Positions 9,060 to 18,385 of a DNA stretch of 40,050 bases are shown here, piece after piece. The notes under the pieces are model-generated. The model saw only the letters and a list, made by a program, of their open reading frames with translations. It had not been told where the DNA came from and did not search any database. The first letter of the stretch is position 1. Each line of letters begins with the position of its first letter. A program made the position numbers and the translations under genes. This DNA comes from Chromatiaceae bacterium. Its GTDB lineage: Bacteria; Pseudomonadota; Gammaproteobacteria; Chromatiales; Chromatiaceae. The stretch spans positions 1 to 40,050 of the forward strand of contig JAJDNF010000004.1 of the NCBI GenBank assembly GCA_022340805.1. Direction: 5' to 3'.

Positions 9060-11078
9060 TCAGGACCCCAGACTCATGATCGCCTCGTAATTGTCTGCAG
9101 GCTGCGACCTGTCCTCGTCTTGCGCCGTATCCGGGACCTGCATGGCGGGGGGAACAACCTGTTGCGGCATCTGCATATCCGGCAGCACTGGGGGCACGTC
9201 TTTCTCAAACACCCGCCGAACGACCTCACCCGAATGCAGCTGCTGGCTGCGTATATAGCTGTACTTTCCGTCTGCAATGTTCGCCGCCTCGATCGCATTG
9301 CGCACGATTGTCGGTCGCAGAAAGATCATCAGGTTGGTTTTTACCTTCTCGGTCTTGTTGTAGCGAAACAACTGGCCGAACACCGGCATGTCGCCGAGCA
9401 CAGGCACCCGTTCCTCGCTGTCGCGCATCGCCTCGTCGATCAAGCCGCCCAAAACGATCATCTCTCCGTCGTCAACAAGTACCGCGGTGGTCAATGCCCG
9501 CTTGTTCGTAACCAGGTCTGCAGCCCCCGTTGTGGTACTGGCGATACTCGATACTTCCTCAGAGATGTTGAGCCTCACTGCATTTCCTTCATTGATCTGC
9601 GGCTGCACCTTGAGACTCAGGCCCACGTTCTTTCTCTCGTACGTCTGAAACGGATCGGTCGGGTTGCTGCCACTCCCGGTACTCGTGTAGGAGCCGGTCA
9701 AGAAGGGCACTTCCTTGCCTACGACGATCTCGGCCTCCTGATTGTCCATGGTCATCAGAGAAGGGGTCGAAAGTATATTGTTCCCTGCATCCGCAGATAG
9801 CGCCCTGATGACCGCGACGATGTCTATCGTGCCGCCCAGGCTGCCAATACCAACCGTAATCCCGTCTATGGCCGGGGCAACCCCTTCGTTGATTGCATTC
9901 GCAATATCGACGATCCCGGAACCGGACCCGCTGAAATTGACGACACCGGCCACGGCCCCTGTATTTCTGACGCCCCACTGGATCCCCAGCTCGTTTGCGG
10001 TCTCTGTCGTTACCTCTGCGATGATCGCCTCGACGTGTATCTGGGCCGGACGAAAATCCAGTTTGCGCACCACGGACTTCAGGGATACCAGGATATCCGG
10101 CGGGGCATTGATGACCAGGGCGTTGCTGTTTTCGTCCGCTTCGATGTATACATTCGCGCCGCCCTTGGCCTGGCCCTTGGCATTGCCGGCCTCATCCTCG
10201 ATTCCCTGGCTGACACCGATCAGGATCGGCGCCAAATCCTTCGCTTTTGCATAGTTCAGGTATATGACCTCGACGTTCCCTGAGCTTTCCAATGGCGTAT
10301 CGAGATGCGCGATGATCGTGCGATATCTGAGCCGGGGCAATTTTGCGCCGCCCAGCAGTACACTGTTCGTTCGTTCGTCTGCCACGATGTTCAACTTCGC
10401 CGGGTCGCCCTTTTCAGACGCGTCTAGGGCCTTCATGATCCGCACAATTTCCGCGGAAGAGGCGTGCGACAGCCGGATGACCTCGACATCTTCATCGTCA
10501 CTGCGGTCTATCCGTTTTATAATCTGGTTCAACCGCGATATGTTCGCCGCTGCCCCCGAAATGATCAGCGAATTGGATCGCCCGACCGCAGCCATGTGCC
10601 CTTCCTGCGGCAACAGCGGCCTGAGAATCGGCACGAGTTCCATAGCGTTGACATTGTCGACACGTATTATCCGCGTGACATACTCGTCGCCCGATCCGGG
10701 CTCAGTGCCCGACGCCATGGATCCTCCGCTTTCCCGCGCGCTGATGGCCGGCAGAATCTTGATGACGCCGCCCGAAGGGACGGCGGCGAATCCGTGCACC
10801 TCGAGCGCCGCCAGGAAAGTCTGGTAAAGCGCCTCGGCGTCCAGTGGCTCCGACGAGATGATGGTCATCTTCCCCTTGACCCGTGGATCGACGATGAAAT
10901 TCTTGCCGGTAATATCCGAGACCGATTTGATCACGGCCTCGATATCCGCACCTTTCAGATTCAGCATCGTCTTCTCGGCGGCAAGCGAAGGTGCCGTCAG
11001 AACAAGCAGAGCCAACACCAGGCAAGCCGGCGCCAGACCGATACCTTTGGTGCGTTTCTTCCTAGCCATCATGCCCAT
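9060..11078 (-). CDS. gspD: Type II secretion system secretin D (GspD)
   Basis: Outer-membrane secretin, 672 aa. A signal peptide (hydrophobic core about 15-30, cleavage near SLAA) precedes the N0 domain (LNLKGADIEAVIKSVSDITG). N1-N3 ring domains follow, each with the V.YLNYAKAKDLAPIL-type or IRVDNVNAMELVPIL-type motif. The C-terminal secretin channel contains VPFLTG, VLVDDGEMIVLGGLI, VPVLGDMPVFGQLFR and the closing strand TNLMIFLRPTIV. The extreme C-terminus could hold the S-domain for pilotin binding, but no pilotin gene is nearby. Start choice among ATGs at 11078, 11072 and 11069 is uncertain. Confidence 0.96.
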   Translation of the reverse strand: MGMMARKKRTKGIGLAPACLVLALLVLTAPSLAAEKTMLNLKGADIEAVIKSVSDITGKNFIVDPRVKGKMTIISSEPLDAEALYQTFLAALEVHGFAAVPSGGVIKILPAISARESGGSMASGTEPGSGDEYVTRIIRVDNVNAMELVPILRPLLPQEGHMAAVGRSNSLIISGAAANISRLNQIIKRIDRSDDEDVEVIRLSHASSAEIVRIMKALDASEKGDPAKLNIVADERTNSVLLGGAKLPRLRYRTIIAHLDTPLESSGNVEVIYLNYAKAKDLAPILIGVSQGIEDEAGNAKGQAKGGANVYIEADENSNALVINAPPDILVSLKSVVRKLDFRPAQIHVEAIIAEVTTETANELGIQWGVRNTGAVAGVVNFSGSGSGIVDIANAINEGVAPAIDGITVGIGSLGGTIDIVAVIRALSADAGNNILSTPSLMTMDNQEAEIVVGKEVPFLTGSYTSTGSGSNPTDPFQTYERKNVGLSLKVQPQINEGNAVRLNISEEVSSIASTTTGAADLVTNKRALTTAVLVDDGEMIVLGGLIDEAMRDSEERVPVLGDMPVFGQLFRYNKTEKVKTNLMIFLRPTIVRNAIEAANIADGKYSYIRSQQLHSGEVVRRVFEKDVPPVLPDMQMPQQVVPPAMQVPDTAQDEDRSQPADNYEAIMSLGS

Positions 11079-11116
11079 AACTTACCGTTCCCGGGATTCC
11101 CGCTTTGCCGGGACAT

Positions 11117-12025
11117 TCAATCGAGCCGTATTTCCAGCTTTCTGCGGCTGCCGTCATTGTCCACATCCAATGTCATATGGTCGGCCGTACCCAGGCCCTG
11201 GAAGACCTTCATAAGCTCATCCTGCGCACTCACCAGTATTCCGTTGATCCGCACCACCATATCCCCCTGCTGCAGCCCCGCTTCGCGGAACAGGCTGTCC
11301 TCGGATGCCGGCTCGACGCGGTAGCCCTTCAACCGGCCATTGACGTTTACCGGTTCGAAGCGCAGATATTCGTTGATTGCAACGGGATTCGCCAGAAGCG
11401 TTCTCGGCAGGCGCCCGACCTGGTCGACCTTGGCGCCGCCCCTGTTGGGCCCTTTGGCCGGTGCGCCCCTGGACCGCCCAGTAGCGCTGGTTCGCGAGGA
11501 GAGACCCGGGTCCGTACCGGCCGCCGTGCCGCCATTGGCGCCGGCGCCCTGGATGTCCTCAGTGGGCAGGTCCAGGGTTTCCATACGCCCGTTACGCTCC
11601 AAAAGGATGCTGTAGGGCAGAATCTTCCTGATAACCGCATCCCCGGGCAGCTTATCGCCTACCCGGTACGGCGCTTCAACGTTCCGGCTGTCTGCAACAA
11701 TGGCGACGTTTGCGCCCGACGGGCCCGATTGGAAGATGCCGCGCAACGTCAACTGCAGGTTCGTCTTTGGCGCATTTACCACGTCGACTACATCCGGCGT
11801 CGCCGACTGGATTGGCTCGCCAAACAGGTGTAACGAGCTTATCAAGCCGTAATCCAGGGCCTTCGACTCCGCTGGGGGCGCACTGTCAGCCGCACTTTTC
11901 GGGGCTGCAACCACCCTAACATCGTCAGCATACAGTAAACGCCAGGTCAGAGTCGCAGCCTTGAATGCCACCACCATTACCAGCAGGACGGTGATTCCAG
12001 TAGCGGCTCTTTGTATGGCAGACAT
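11117..12025 (-). CDS. gspC: Type II secretion system protein C (GspC)
   Basis: Links the inner-membrane platform to the secretin. With the ATG at 12025 (after CGGAGG, 10 nt upstream) it has 302 aa: a short cytoplasmic end, one membrane helix (about 7-28), a linker, the homology region (about 65-155; LTLRGIFQSGP, the DRLPGDAVIRKILPYSILLERNG type), a Gly/Ala/Pro-rich linker, and a C-terminal PDZ domain (about 215-302; LFREAGLQQGDMVVRINGI). The PDZ form is found in many GspC proteins, while others have a coiled coil. A TTG at 12034 is an alternative start. First gene of the operon, with gspD 38 bp downstream. Confidence 0.93.
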   Translation of the reverse strand: MSAIQRAATGITVLLVMVVAFKAATLTWRLLYADDVRVVAAPKSAADSAPPAESKALDYGLISSLHLFGEPIQSATPDVVDVVNAPKTNLQLTLRGIFQSGPSGANVAIVADSRNVEAPYRVGDKLPGDAVIRKILPYSILLERNGRMETLDLPTEDIQGAGANGGTAAGTDPGLSSRTSATGRSRGAPAKGPNRGGAKVDQVGRLPRTLLANPVAINEYLRFEPVNVNGRLKGYRVEPASEDSLFREAGLQQGDMVVRINGILVSAQDELMKVFQGLGTADHMTLDVDNDGSRRKLEIRLD

Positions 12026-12063
12026 CCGCAACAAACCTCCGGCTCAGGGTCAATGCCATCGAT

Positions 12064-12212
12064 CTTACGGATTGGACCGTAAGCGCACGTAGCCCGGGCG
12101 TATCGATGCCCGCCGCGCAGAGACTGCGGCCGCCTCTCAGCGGACAGGCTCACGGCGGGCCCCGGATCCAATATCCCGAAGGGCTGCTGATTGACCTGCA
12201 ATGTACAGGTCA
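12064..12212 (-). promoter_or_regulatory. Leader region of the gsp operon with two inverted repeats
   Basis: The 213-bp gap between mtrB and gspC is where a gsp promoter would lie. It holds two perfect 7-bp inverted repeats: CTTACGG/CCGTAAG (12064-12083) and TGACCTG/CAGGTCA (12192-12212). Neither has a T-run on the minus strand, so the mtrB transcript could read into gspC. They could be operators or RNA stems. I see no convincing -35/-10 pair. Confidence 0.35.
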
Positions 12213-12238
12213 GCTAATTCGCATTGAATGCAAGCGTA

Positions 12239-14362
12239 CTAGAATCGGTAGCGCATGGACACGAAACCCAGCACGGTGGACTGGTCCTGAGGCGCGGTAC
12301 CCAGCGAAAGCAGGGTAGGCAGGGTATCGACGTACCCGTCCTTGGCCCAGTCATCTTCGTTGTAGTCTTCGAATCGCAGCTGCGCCCGGATCGAAAGCTG
12401 GTCCGAAAGGCGGTAGGTCGCATGCAGGTCTATCGCGGTCAGTTTCGACCCCAGGTCCGGCAGGGACTGTCCCGCTGAAAAATCCATGTCCCCGGTGAAT
12501 TCCGCATAGGTCGCATCCGCGCCCACATCCAACTTGTCTTCAATGACCGTCCAGTCAATGCCGAGACCAACGGTCTTGGTGACATATTTGTCCGACATGA
12601 CCCAAATGTTGTCCGGCTGGTCAGCCAACAGTTTTTCACTGCCCTTTTGATCCGAGGTCAGATTTTCATAGGTGTAATAGAGCGTCGCGGTCAGATCCTC
12701 TCGAAACGCATAGGCCCCGCTGGCGGTGTAGGCGATATTTTTCGCTTCCTGCAAACCGAGATACCCACTGGCGTATTCGTCCTTGGAATTGTCGATGTCG
12801 AAGCCCAGGGAAAGACGTGACGTCGGCGTATAGCTCAGCGTAAGCCCGCTCGTGTTGCGCTTGCGGTCCGCCAGCTGCAGCACCCGCATCAGCGGATTCT
12901 CATAGAAATTCGCATTCGGGTTTTCGAGCGAGGGATCGCTGTCCGACAACGGCTCATAGGACGACGAATCCCGGTCGGAATAGGCGTACTTCAAGGTTGC
13001 CTCGAGTGTGTCGAGCGGCTGCAAACGCAACTTGGCCCACGCCGTCTTGTCGTGCGTATCCTCAGCCTGCGTATAGGTGCGGTTTCGCTGGTCGTCGTCA
13101 TAGCCGATGGAGAGATTGACGTCCTTGGGGAAACGATAGCCGGCCTTGAGCCGCAACAGCTTCTGTTCAAAACTGTATGGCGCGTTGCTGCGGGTACCAC
13201 CCGGGCCTGTATCGGTGACGACATAGTCGTACGCGTGGACACCGGTATCGTTGTCGCGATCGCTGTAGCTGTAGCTCGCGTCCAGACTCAGATTCTTGGT
13301 CGGACGCGAGTTGATGTCGATAGCCGCCAGGGTTGTGTCCACCTTCGCGTCAGCGCTCGTTACCGGCAAGCTCGCAGGGTCGAGCGCGGGGTTTATCGTG
13401 TACGGTAGGAGTTTATCGTCCTGGGTCATGCGGCCCCGGACCAACCGTGCTACGACCCGTGTGTCATCGCGCAGCTGATAGCCAACCAGGGCGCTGACCT
13501 GGTGGAACTGGTTATCCGGATATTCCGCCATTTGACCCAGAGCCGTGTTGCTCGAGGCATTTTCAAACGGGTTGCGCCAGACGGTTGAGTCCTCGTCATT
13601 GCTGAACAACGAGCCGCTATAGGAAAGCTGTGATTGCAGTTTTTGACCCGCGTACTCCAGGGTCAGGCCAAACTCATTTGTCTGGTATTCGAAAGGTACC
13701 GGCAATATCGCTGCCTGGTCTAATCCGAACGTTGCACCCACATCCTTGGTGCCGTCTTTCTTCTCGTGGCGTGCAAATCCGGTCACTTCCCAGTGCTTTT
13801 CCGGATGGTAACTGAACTTCGCGCCTGTGCGGTCCCGCTTGGTCTCCAGCGGCACCCGATGCAATGCACTGCCAAGCTCGGGCATCAGGTCAGTCGTGGG
13901 CCCGGAGACCCAACCGGCGGGCAGCTCGAGCACTCCGCCCTGTTCTCGAAAAGGGCTGAAGGAACTCCGCTCCCGGTAGTTGGGGATCTGATCGTATTCC
14001 AGGTTGATCTCATAGCGCCCCTGACGACCTCCGCCGATCCGAATGCGCCGCGAATCGATGCCCAGGTCTTCCGCCTGGCCCTTCATGAAGGCACCGTCCT
14101 CGCCACGGAAAGTCGCATCTCCCGAGGCATTGACCATGAAGCCCTCATCGACCTCTCCGGTATAACGGCCAAAGTGGTAATCATCCTCGTCCTGGTAGCC
14201 CACCCCGGCCTCTGCCCAGCCCGTCCAACCGCTATATTCGGGACAGAACTTGCAACTGGGCGGCTCTTTCTTGTCCGGGTCGGCCTTGTCGTCCGCCAGG
14301 GCCGGATAAGAAGAAACGGCGAGCAGTAGGAAAGCGTGCAGCGGGTAATTATTCACAGCCAT
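12239..14362 (-). CDS. mtrB: MtrB/PioB-family decaheme-associated outer-membrane porin
   Basis: Outer-membrane beta-barrel that sheathes the periplasmic decaheme MtrA so that electrons can cross the membrane. From the ATG at 14362 (GAGGAA site 8 nt upstream) it has 707 aa; a GTG 15 nt earlier is less likely because it would overlap that site. A signal peptide ends near YPALA (residue 23). Cys37 and Cys40 form the N-terminal CxxC (CKFC) known from MtrB homologues. The rest alternates aromatic and charged residues in strand-sized pieces and ends in MRYRF, the C-terminal Phe typical of outer-membrane barrels. It lies 62 bp downstream of mtrA, the same order as in Shewanella mtrCAB. Confidence 0.9.
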   Translation of the reverse strand: MAVNNYPLHAFLLLAVSSYPALADDKADPDKKEPPSCKFCPEYSGWTGWAEAGVGYQDEDDYHFGRYTGEVDEGFMVNASGDATFRGEDGAFMKGQAEDLGIDSRRIRIGGGRQGRYEINLEYDQIPNYRERSSFSPFREQGGVLELPAGWVSGPTTDLMPELGSALHRVPLETKRDRTGAKFSYHPEKHWEVTGFARHEKKDGTKDVGATFGLDQAAILPVPFEYQTNEFGLTLEYAGQKLQSQLSYSGSLFSNDEDSTVWRNPFENASSNTALGQMAEYPDNQFHQVSALVGYQLRDDTRVVARLVRGRMTQDDKLLPYTINPALDPASLPVTSADAKVDTTLAAIDINSRPTKNLSLDASYSYSDRDNDTGVHAYDYVVTDTGPGGTRSNAPYSFEQKLLRLKAGYRFPKDVNLSIGYDDDQRNRTYTQAEDTHDKTAWAKLRLQPLDTLEATLKYAYSDRDSSSYEPLSDSDPSLENPNANFYENPLMRVLQLADRKRNTSGLTLSYTPTSRLSLGFDIDNSKDEYASGYLGLQEAKNIAYTASGAYAFREDLTATLYYTYENLTSDQKGSEKLLADQPDNIWVMSDKYVTKTVGLGIDWTVIEDKLDVGADATYAEFTGDMDFSAGQSLPDLGSKLTAIDLHATYRLSDQLSIRAQLRFEDYNEDDWAKDGYVDTLPTLLSLGTAPQDQSTVLGFVSMRYRF

Positions 14363-14424
14363 GTTCGGTTTCCTCACCGAGGATCCAATAGTCGGATGAA
14401 TGGTTCTTCTTCAAACCCGAATCG

Positions 14425-15432
14425 TCATCGCAACTGCGTTGCGCCGGACGGGTGATTGCTCCCATGGGTCTGTGAATGGCAATTCAGACAACCCTTGACA
14501 CTCAGAAACACCGAGGGGACACGCGATCCGTCGTAACTGACGCTCGGGTGACCGGCCGCGGCGTGACATTGTTGACACAATTGCGGTGGCCGCTTCTTGA
14601 GCAGCGCAGGGAGATTGGAACCATGCGGGCTGTGGCACAGCGTGCAGTCTTCCGCGGCCGGCTGATGTTCCCAAAGGAACGGCCCGCGCTTTTCGGCGTG
14701 ACAGGAGGTGCACTTCTCGCGCAACGACATCGACACCTTGAGCCCTTTGCCGTCCTCCCCATGGACGTCGTGACACTCGCTGCACGCCATCTGGCCTTCC
14801 CGTACCGGGTGATGAGAGGCCTGGAAGAACTTGGCCCGCTGGTTTGCATGGCAGGTGTAACACACCTCGTCCTGCCCACTGCGCTCCAATACCGGGTCCT
14901 CTGCCACATGTATCTTGTGGCATGCCGCACATGCCACGTCGTTGAATTCATGCGTACTGCCCTGCCACTCGATACGCTGGTGGTTCTGGTGACAGGTGAG
15001 GCAACGTGCATTCTGATCCTTCGCGGGCGTCCAGGCATGCCTGCCGAAATTGATGATCGGCGCCTTGGGCTCGCCCCGCTTGGGCCTTTTTTCATGTTCT
15101 CCGCCCGGACCATGGCATGCCTCGCACTGCTCGTTGGCAAAGGGGGTGCGCGGATCCGCCACCGTGGCATGCCGGGTCTTGAATATCGGCATGACCGGAT
15201 AGTCGTTGCTCTCGTCGTGACACTTCAGGCAGCTGTCCGCGCCCTTCTGGGACCGCGGCGCATTCAATACCTGCTGCACGGCCTCCTCGGCCTGTTCCGC
15301 CGTCATGCGGACCTTGGGCTCCTCTTCCTCTTCGTCAGCGGCGGCGTAGAGGAAGGACGAGAAGGCGCTCAAGACGACTATCAGGAGGCATCTCAGCACG
15401 GAATCCCCGGCGATCAATTTGTACATTCGCAT
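14425..15432 (-). CDS. mtrA: MtrA/DmsE-type periplasmic decaheme c-type cytochrome
   Basis: A 335-aa cytochrome with exactly ten CxxCH motifs (CLKCH, CEACH, CLTCH, CAACH, CYTCH, CSECH, CTSCH, CTLCH, CQQCH, CLNCH). Length is close to Shewanella MtrA. An N-terminal signal peptide (core RCLLIVVLSAFSSFLYAAA) directs it to the periplasm; a run of five Glu residues follows the likely cleavage site, which is unusual. In known conduits MtrA sits inside the MtrB barrel and passes electrons between periplasmic carriers and the outer-surface cytochrome. A second ATG at 15426 is possible. It lies 76 bp after the preceding cytochrome gene and 62 bp before mtrB, so co-transcription is likely. Confidence 0.92.
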   Translation of the reverse strand: MRMYKLIAGDSVLRCLLIVVLSAFSSFLYAAADEEEEEPKVRMTAEQAEEAVQQVLNAPRSQKGADSCLKCHDESNDYPVMPIFKTRHATVADPRTPFANEQCEACHGPGGEHEKRPKRGEPKAPIINFGRHAWTPAKDQNARCLTCHQNHQRIEWQGSTHEFNDVACAACHKIHVAEDPVLERSGQDEVCYTCHANQRAKFFQASHHPVREGQMACSECHDVHGEDGKGLKVSMSLREKCTSCHAEKRGPFLWEHQPAAEDCTLCHSPHGSNLPALLKKRPPQLCQQCHAAAGHPSVSYDGSRVPSVFLSVKGCLNCHSQTHGSNHPSGATQLR

Positions 15433-15508
15433 AATCCAAGTTTTTTCCGCTTTACATCAAAGTGCAGTGCCTGACCGACACTGGACATGCGACAGCCCCG
15501 TATAGCCG

Positions 15509-17965
15509 TCAGTCTATGCCGTGCACAGTCCGCACATCCTTACCGCCGCCGGGCCCATGGCATTCGGCGCAACGCTCGAACACGGCACCACGCAACCATT
15601 GCGCCTGGGTGAAGTCACCGACAGAGGCGCCGCCAACGCCTGCCGTGCCCATATGGCTGCGCGCCGCCGCGGTATCGTGACAACCCATACAGGAAGCTGC
15701 ATATGGCGAGAATACCCGCCTTTGCACCAAGTCATCCTCGCGGGTCACTGCCGCACCCATTGCGCCGGCATTGACGTTATAGCTGTTACCGAGGTGACAC
15801 GCCGTGCAGTCAGCCAGGATTCCCGGGTAATGGGTTTCGCCGCTCAGGTCCTCATCCCCGTGCATGTACGGAGTCGCCCGCTCCTCACCACCGTGGATGC
15901 CGTGAATCATGTTTTTGAATTCGTAGCTCTGGTTCATTCGAATGTTGGTCCCGGGTATGACCGGCACTACAGCGACACCATCTACGATCTCGTCACTCAT
16001 CTCGGTACTGGATGCCTGGTTCGGCGTATGGCAAACCGGACAGGCCGCCACAGAACTGCGCTCGCCCCGATGAAAGGCGTTGGCCAGGGTGTTGGAACCC
16101 GATGCGCTGCCCAACAGTCCGTGACAATTATTGCACTTGGCATTAGAGACAATTTCACGGCGCGGGTTAAGTGCGGCACCCTCCACCAGGAAGTCCTGCG
16201 CGGCATTGACAATGGGGACCCTTACCCTCTGCTCCCAATCCCATTCCACACCGTTCGCCGCGGCATTCCCCTCGGTAATCTCTATGCCTGAAGCCAGGGC
16301 CTGCCGGTATGCCAATACATCGATCACCTTTCGCTCTTGCGCCTGCCCGGTGCTGAGCAAGCGTGCCGTACCTATCGACTCGGGCGGCACCGCAAGGGTC
16401 CCGGTGTAGCTGCCGTCGCCGTTCGCGGTTCCCATCCAGGCATACAGGTTCGGGTCGCGATTGCTGTAATCGTCAACACCCGCAGACGCGCCAGGCAATG
16501 TCAACGAAGCAAGGTAAAAAGCGTACCTTGAAAACGGAGCCCCCTCGAGGTCGCGGCAATCGCCTGGCGGGGCGCCGGCGGCAACATCGGCCAGACATTC
16601 GGACAGGCCTTCGGTCAAATCGTATGCAGACCCGTCATTCGGATTGGTGATCGAATAGGTGAAGGACAGCTGGCGGGAAATATTGTCGTAGGACAGATCA
16701 ATGATGTTGACCTGATAGTTTTTCGAGTCCTCTTCCAACTGGTTCCAGTGCACGTTCACCACGCTGCTGTTGCGTGAAGAACCGCCATGGCAGGCCCGGC
16801 AACCCGAATTGTCCTCGGTACCATCGTCCGCAATGAAGTCGTAACCCTGGTGGCTGTTGAAATCAACGCCCTCGTGGCAGGAGAGGCAGGCCTGCTGGGT
16901 GGGTCTTTCGTTCCAATTGTCGCCCTGCGGCGTTTGCGGGTCCTCTCCGTTGTGGCACTTGCTGCAGTTGCGCAGATCCTGCGGATAACCGACATCGGAC
17001 CAATCGTGCACGGTGCCGCCATAACCGGCGATGCGGTACTCGGACTCGAGCGCCCGGCCTTTGTGGATCTTGTGAATCATGATCTTGAAGTCAAGCGGAC
17101 TGCCGAATTCCACGTCGACAGAACCCGGGTTGTGGCACATGACGCAATACGCGACTGCAACACGGCCGCCATGTGCGGTGAGCCGGTTGTGACATTGATT
17201 GCACGAATTCTCGTCGGCAACGAGATGCGTCTTCGCCGGATCGCTGATGCCAACCGAGGCGCCATTGTCGAAGGTGAAATCGAAATGCGGGTTGAACAGG
17301 ATTCGCTCGCCTTGTTCGTCCAACAGTTCCAGTTGTATCGCCACACGATGGGTAGCCGACGGATCCCAGACGAGGTTCGTATCATCCGGGCGAGTGGCGG
17401 TCTTGATGTCTGTGGCGAGGGTGTAGCTATAATACCCGGCCGGGTTGTAAGTCAGGGTGCCGTCCGCTCCATTCTCGGTGGTCGCCTGGACGCCATCCGT
17501 GATCGCGGTGCCGGATTTCGTACGGTAAATGTAACTGACCCACTGGTCCGCCTCGCCGGTCCCCGGCACCCCAAACACGCCGGCACTGCCAGGCACCAGT
17601 TTGGCGATCGCGATGCGCAGGTTATCGCCCTGCAGACCGGTGATCACCCGACCCGTGGTGTCTTTCAAGACAAAGTTCACGACTGCGGGGCTGTTCACCG
17701 TCACGGCAGGAACATCCGGGGGAAGGCTGCTGCTGAAGGGTGCCGCAGGATCGCTCACGTCCAGTTCCGCTGATCCGGACTGAATCGCCGATACCGATAC
17801 CGTTTCGCCCGCTGGCGCCGTCGGTGTGGGCGGTGGAGGCGGTGGATCGATGGCGGACACACCGCCACCGTCGCTGCCCCCGCCACTGTTGCAGCCGGCA
17901 AGCACAGCCAACAGCATCGCGACCAAGGTCGCACGACCGCCCGCAAAGCAGTTTGAAACAGCCAT
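15509..17965 (-). CDS. OmcA/MtrC-family decaheme surface lipoprotein cytochrome (first of two)
   Basis: An 818-aa surface cytochrome and likely terminal exchanger of the conduit. The start at 17965 follows GAGGGGAGA. The leader ends in lipobox LAGC with lipid-anchor Cys25, followed by a Gly/Ser/Asp and Pro-rich linker. Ten CxxCH motifs are present in two groups of five (CNQCH, CVMCH, CSKCH, CLSCH, CRACH; then CNNCH, CPVCH, CTACH, CMGCH, CAECH), separated by a beta-rich domain, the four-domain plan of MtrC/OmcA. Between the groups, Cys457 and Cys470 form a CX12C pair not used for haem. MtrC and OmcA have a regulatory disulfide in a similar place with shorter spacing. Genes downstream: mtrA and mtrB. 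Confidence 0.92.
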   Translation of the reverse strand: MAVSNCFAGGRATLVAMLLAVLAGCNSGGGSDGGGVSAIDPPPPPPTPTAPAGETVSVSAIQSGSAELDVSDPAAPFSSSLPPDVPAVTVNSPAVVNFVLKDTTGRVITGLQGDNLRIAIAKLVPGSAGVFGVPGTGEADQWVSYIYRTKSGTAITDGVQATTENGADGTLTYNPAGYYSYTLATDIKTATRPDDTNLVWDPSATHRVAIQLELLDEQGERILFNPHFDFTFDNGASVGISDPAKTHLVADENSCNQCHNRLTAHGGRVAVAYCVMCHNPGSVDVEFGSPLDFKIMIHKIHKGRALESEYRIAGYGGTVHDWSDVGYPQDLRNCSKCHNGEDPQTPQGDNWNERPTQQACLSCHEGVDFNSHQGYDFIADDGTEDNSGCRACHGGSSRNSSVVNVHWNQLEEDSKNYQVNIIDLSYDNISRQLSFTYSITNPNDGSAYDLTEGLSECLADVAAGAPPGDCRDLEGAPFSRYAFYLASLTLPGASAGVDDYSNRDPNLYAWMGTANGDGSYTGTLAVPPESIGTARLLSTGQAQERKVIDVLAYRQALASGIEITEGNAAANGVEWDWEQRVRVPIVNAAQDFLVEGAALNPRREIVSNAKCNNCHGLLGSASGSNTLANAFHRGERSSVAACPVCHTPNQASSTEMSDEIVDGVAVVPVIPGTNIRMNQSYEFKNMIHGIHGGEERATPYMHGDEDLSGETHYPGILADCTACHLGNSYNVNAGAMGAAVTREDDLVQRRVFSPYAASCMGCHDTAAARSHMGTAGVGGASVGDFTQAQWLRGAVFERCAECHGPGGGKDVRTVHGID

Positions 17966-18292
17966 GGGTCTCCCCTCTTCTCTTGTTCTTTGCTGCAGAT
18001 GGCCCCAACCGGGCCTCACGCAATGCCTACCCGTGGTCCGTCAGATGCGCGGGCCCGGACATGCCGATGTTTATCCTGAAAGCCTCGACGACCGCAACCC
18101 CTGCGCTCGACTTTGGCCGTGATTCCGATCGCCCGACTGTCAGTCCCCGACTGGATAGGCAGGGCCGCTAGTGGACAGGACAGCAGCAGCTGGTCGGTGT
18201 CGTTTGCCGACACGGGCGCCGTGACCAGTCCAACCAAATCCATCACCCTTGGGCCCACCGCCCCTTTGCAACCGTCTCAATTCGAACCCTCG
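17966..18292 (-). other. Leader region of the second cytochrome unit
   Basis: About 330 bp upstream of the 818-aa cytochrome gene, bounded by the terminator of the preceding gene. It must hold the promoter for the lipoprotein-mtrA-mtrB unit if the terminator is efficient. I see a small stem (GTGTCG/CGACAC around 18208-18224) but no clear -35/-10 pair. An 80-codon reading frame here has no recognisable features. Confidence 0.3.
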
Positions 18293-18319
18293 AAAAAACC
18301 CCCCGCCGAAGCGGGGGGT
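18293..18319 (-). terminator. Intrinsic terminator with UUCG tetraloop
   Basis: On the minus strand an 8-bp G/C stem (CCCCCCGC with GCGGGGGG) closes a TTCG loop and is followed directly by six T. This is a textbook strong intrinsic terminator, 66 bp after the stop of the 737-aa cytochrome gene. It separates that gene from the second lipoprotein, mtrA and mtrB. Confidence 0.95.
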
Positions 18320-18385
18320 CGTGACACCGTACCTACACAACAACAAGGTACCTGTGTCGAGTGCGGGGAAAAGTCTCCCGCATCA

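Noticed and set aside
594..12025. Type IV pilus assembly operon
   Set aside because: The presence of GspC, GspL, GspM, GspN and the GspG-K set identifies type II secretion rather than a pilus system.
12239..14377. GTG start for the mtrB-like gene at 14377
   Set aside because: The GTG overlaps the GAGGAA ribosome site of the ATG at 14362, and the ATG gives a normal signal peptide.
18016..18258. Minus-strand 80-codon frame upstream of the 818-aa cytochrome
   Set aside because: No ribosome site, no recognisable domain, and composition like non-coding leader.
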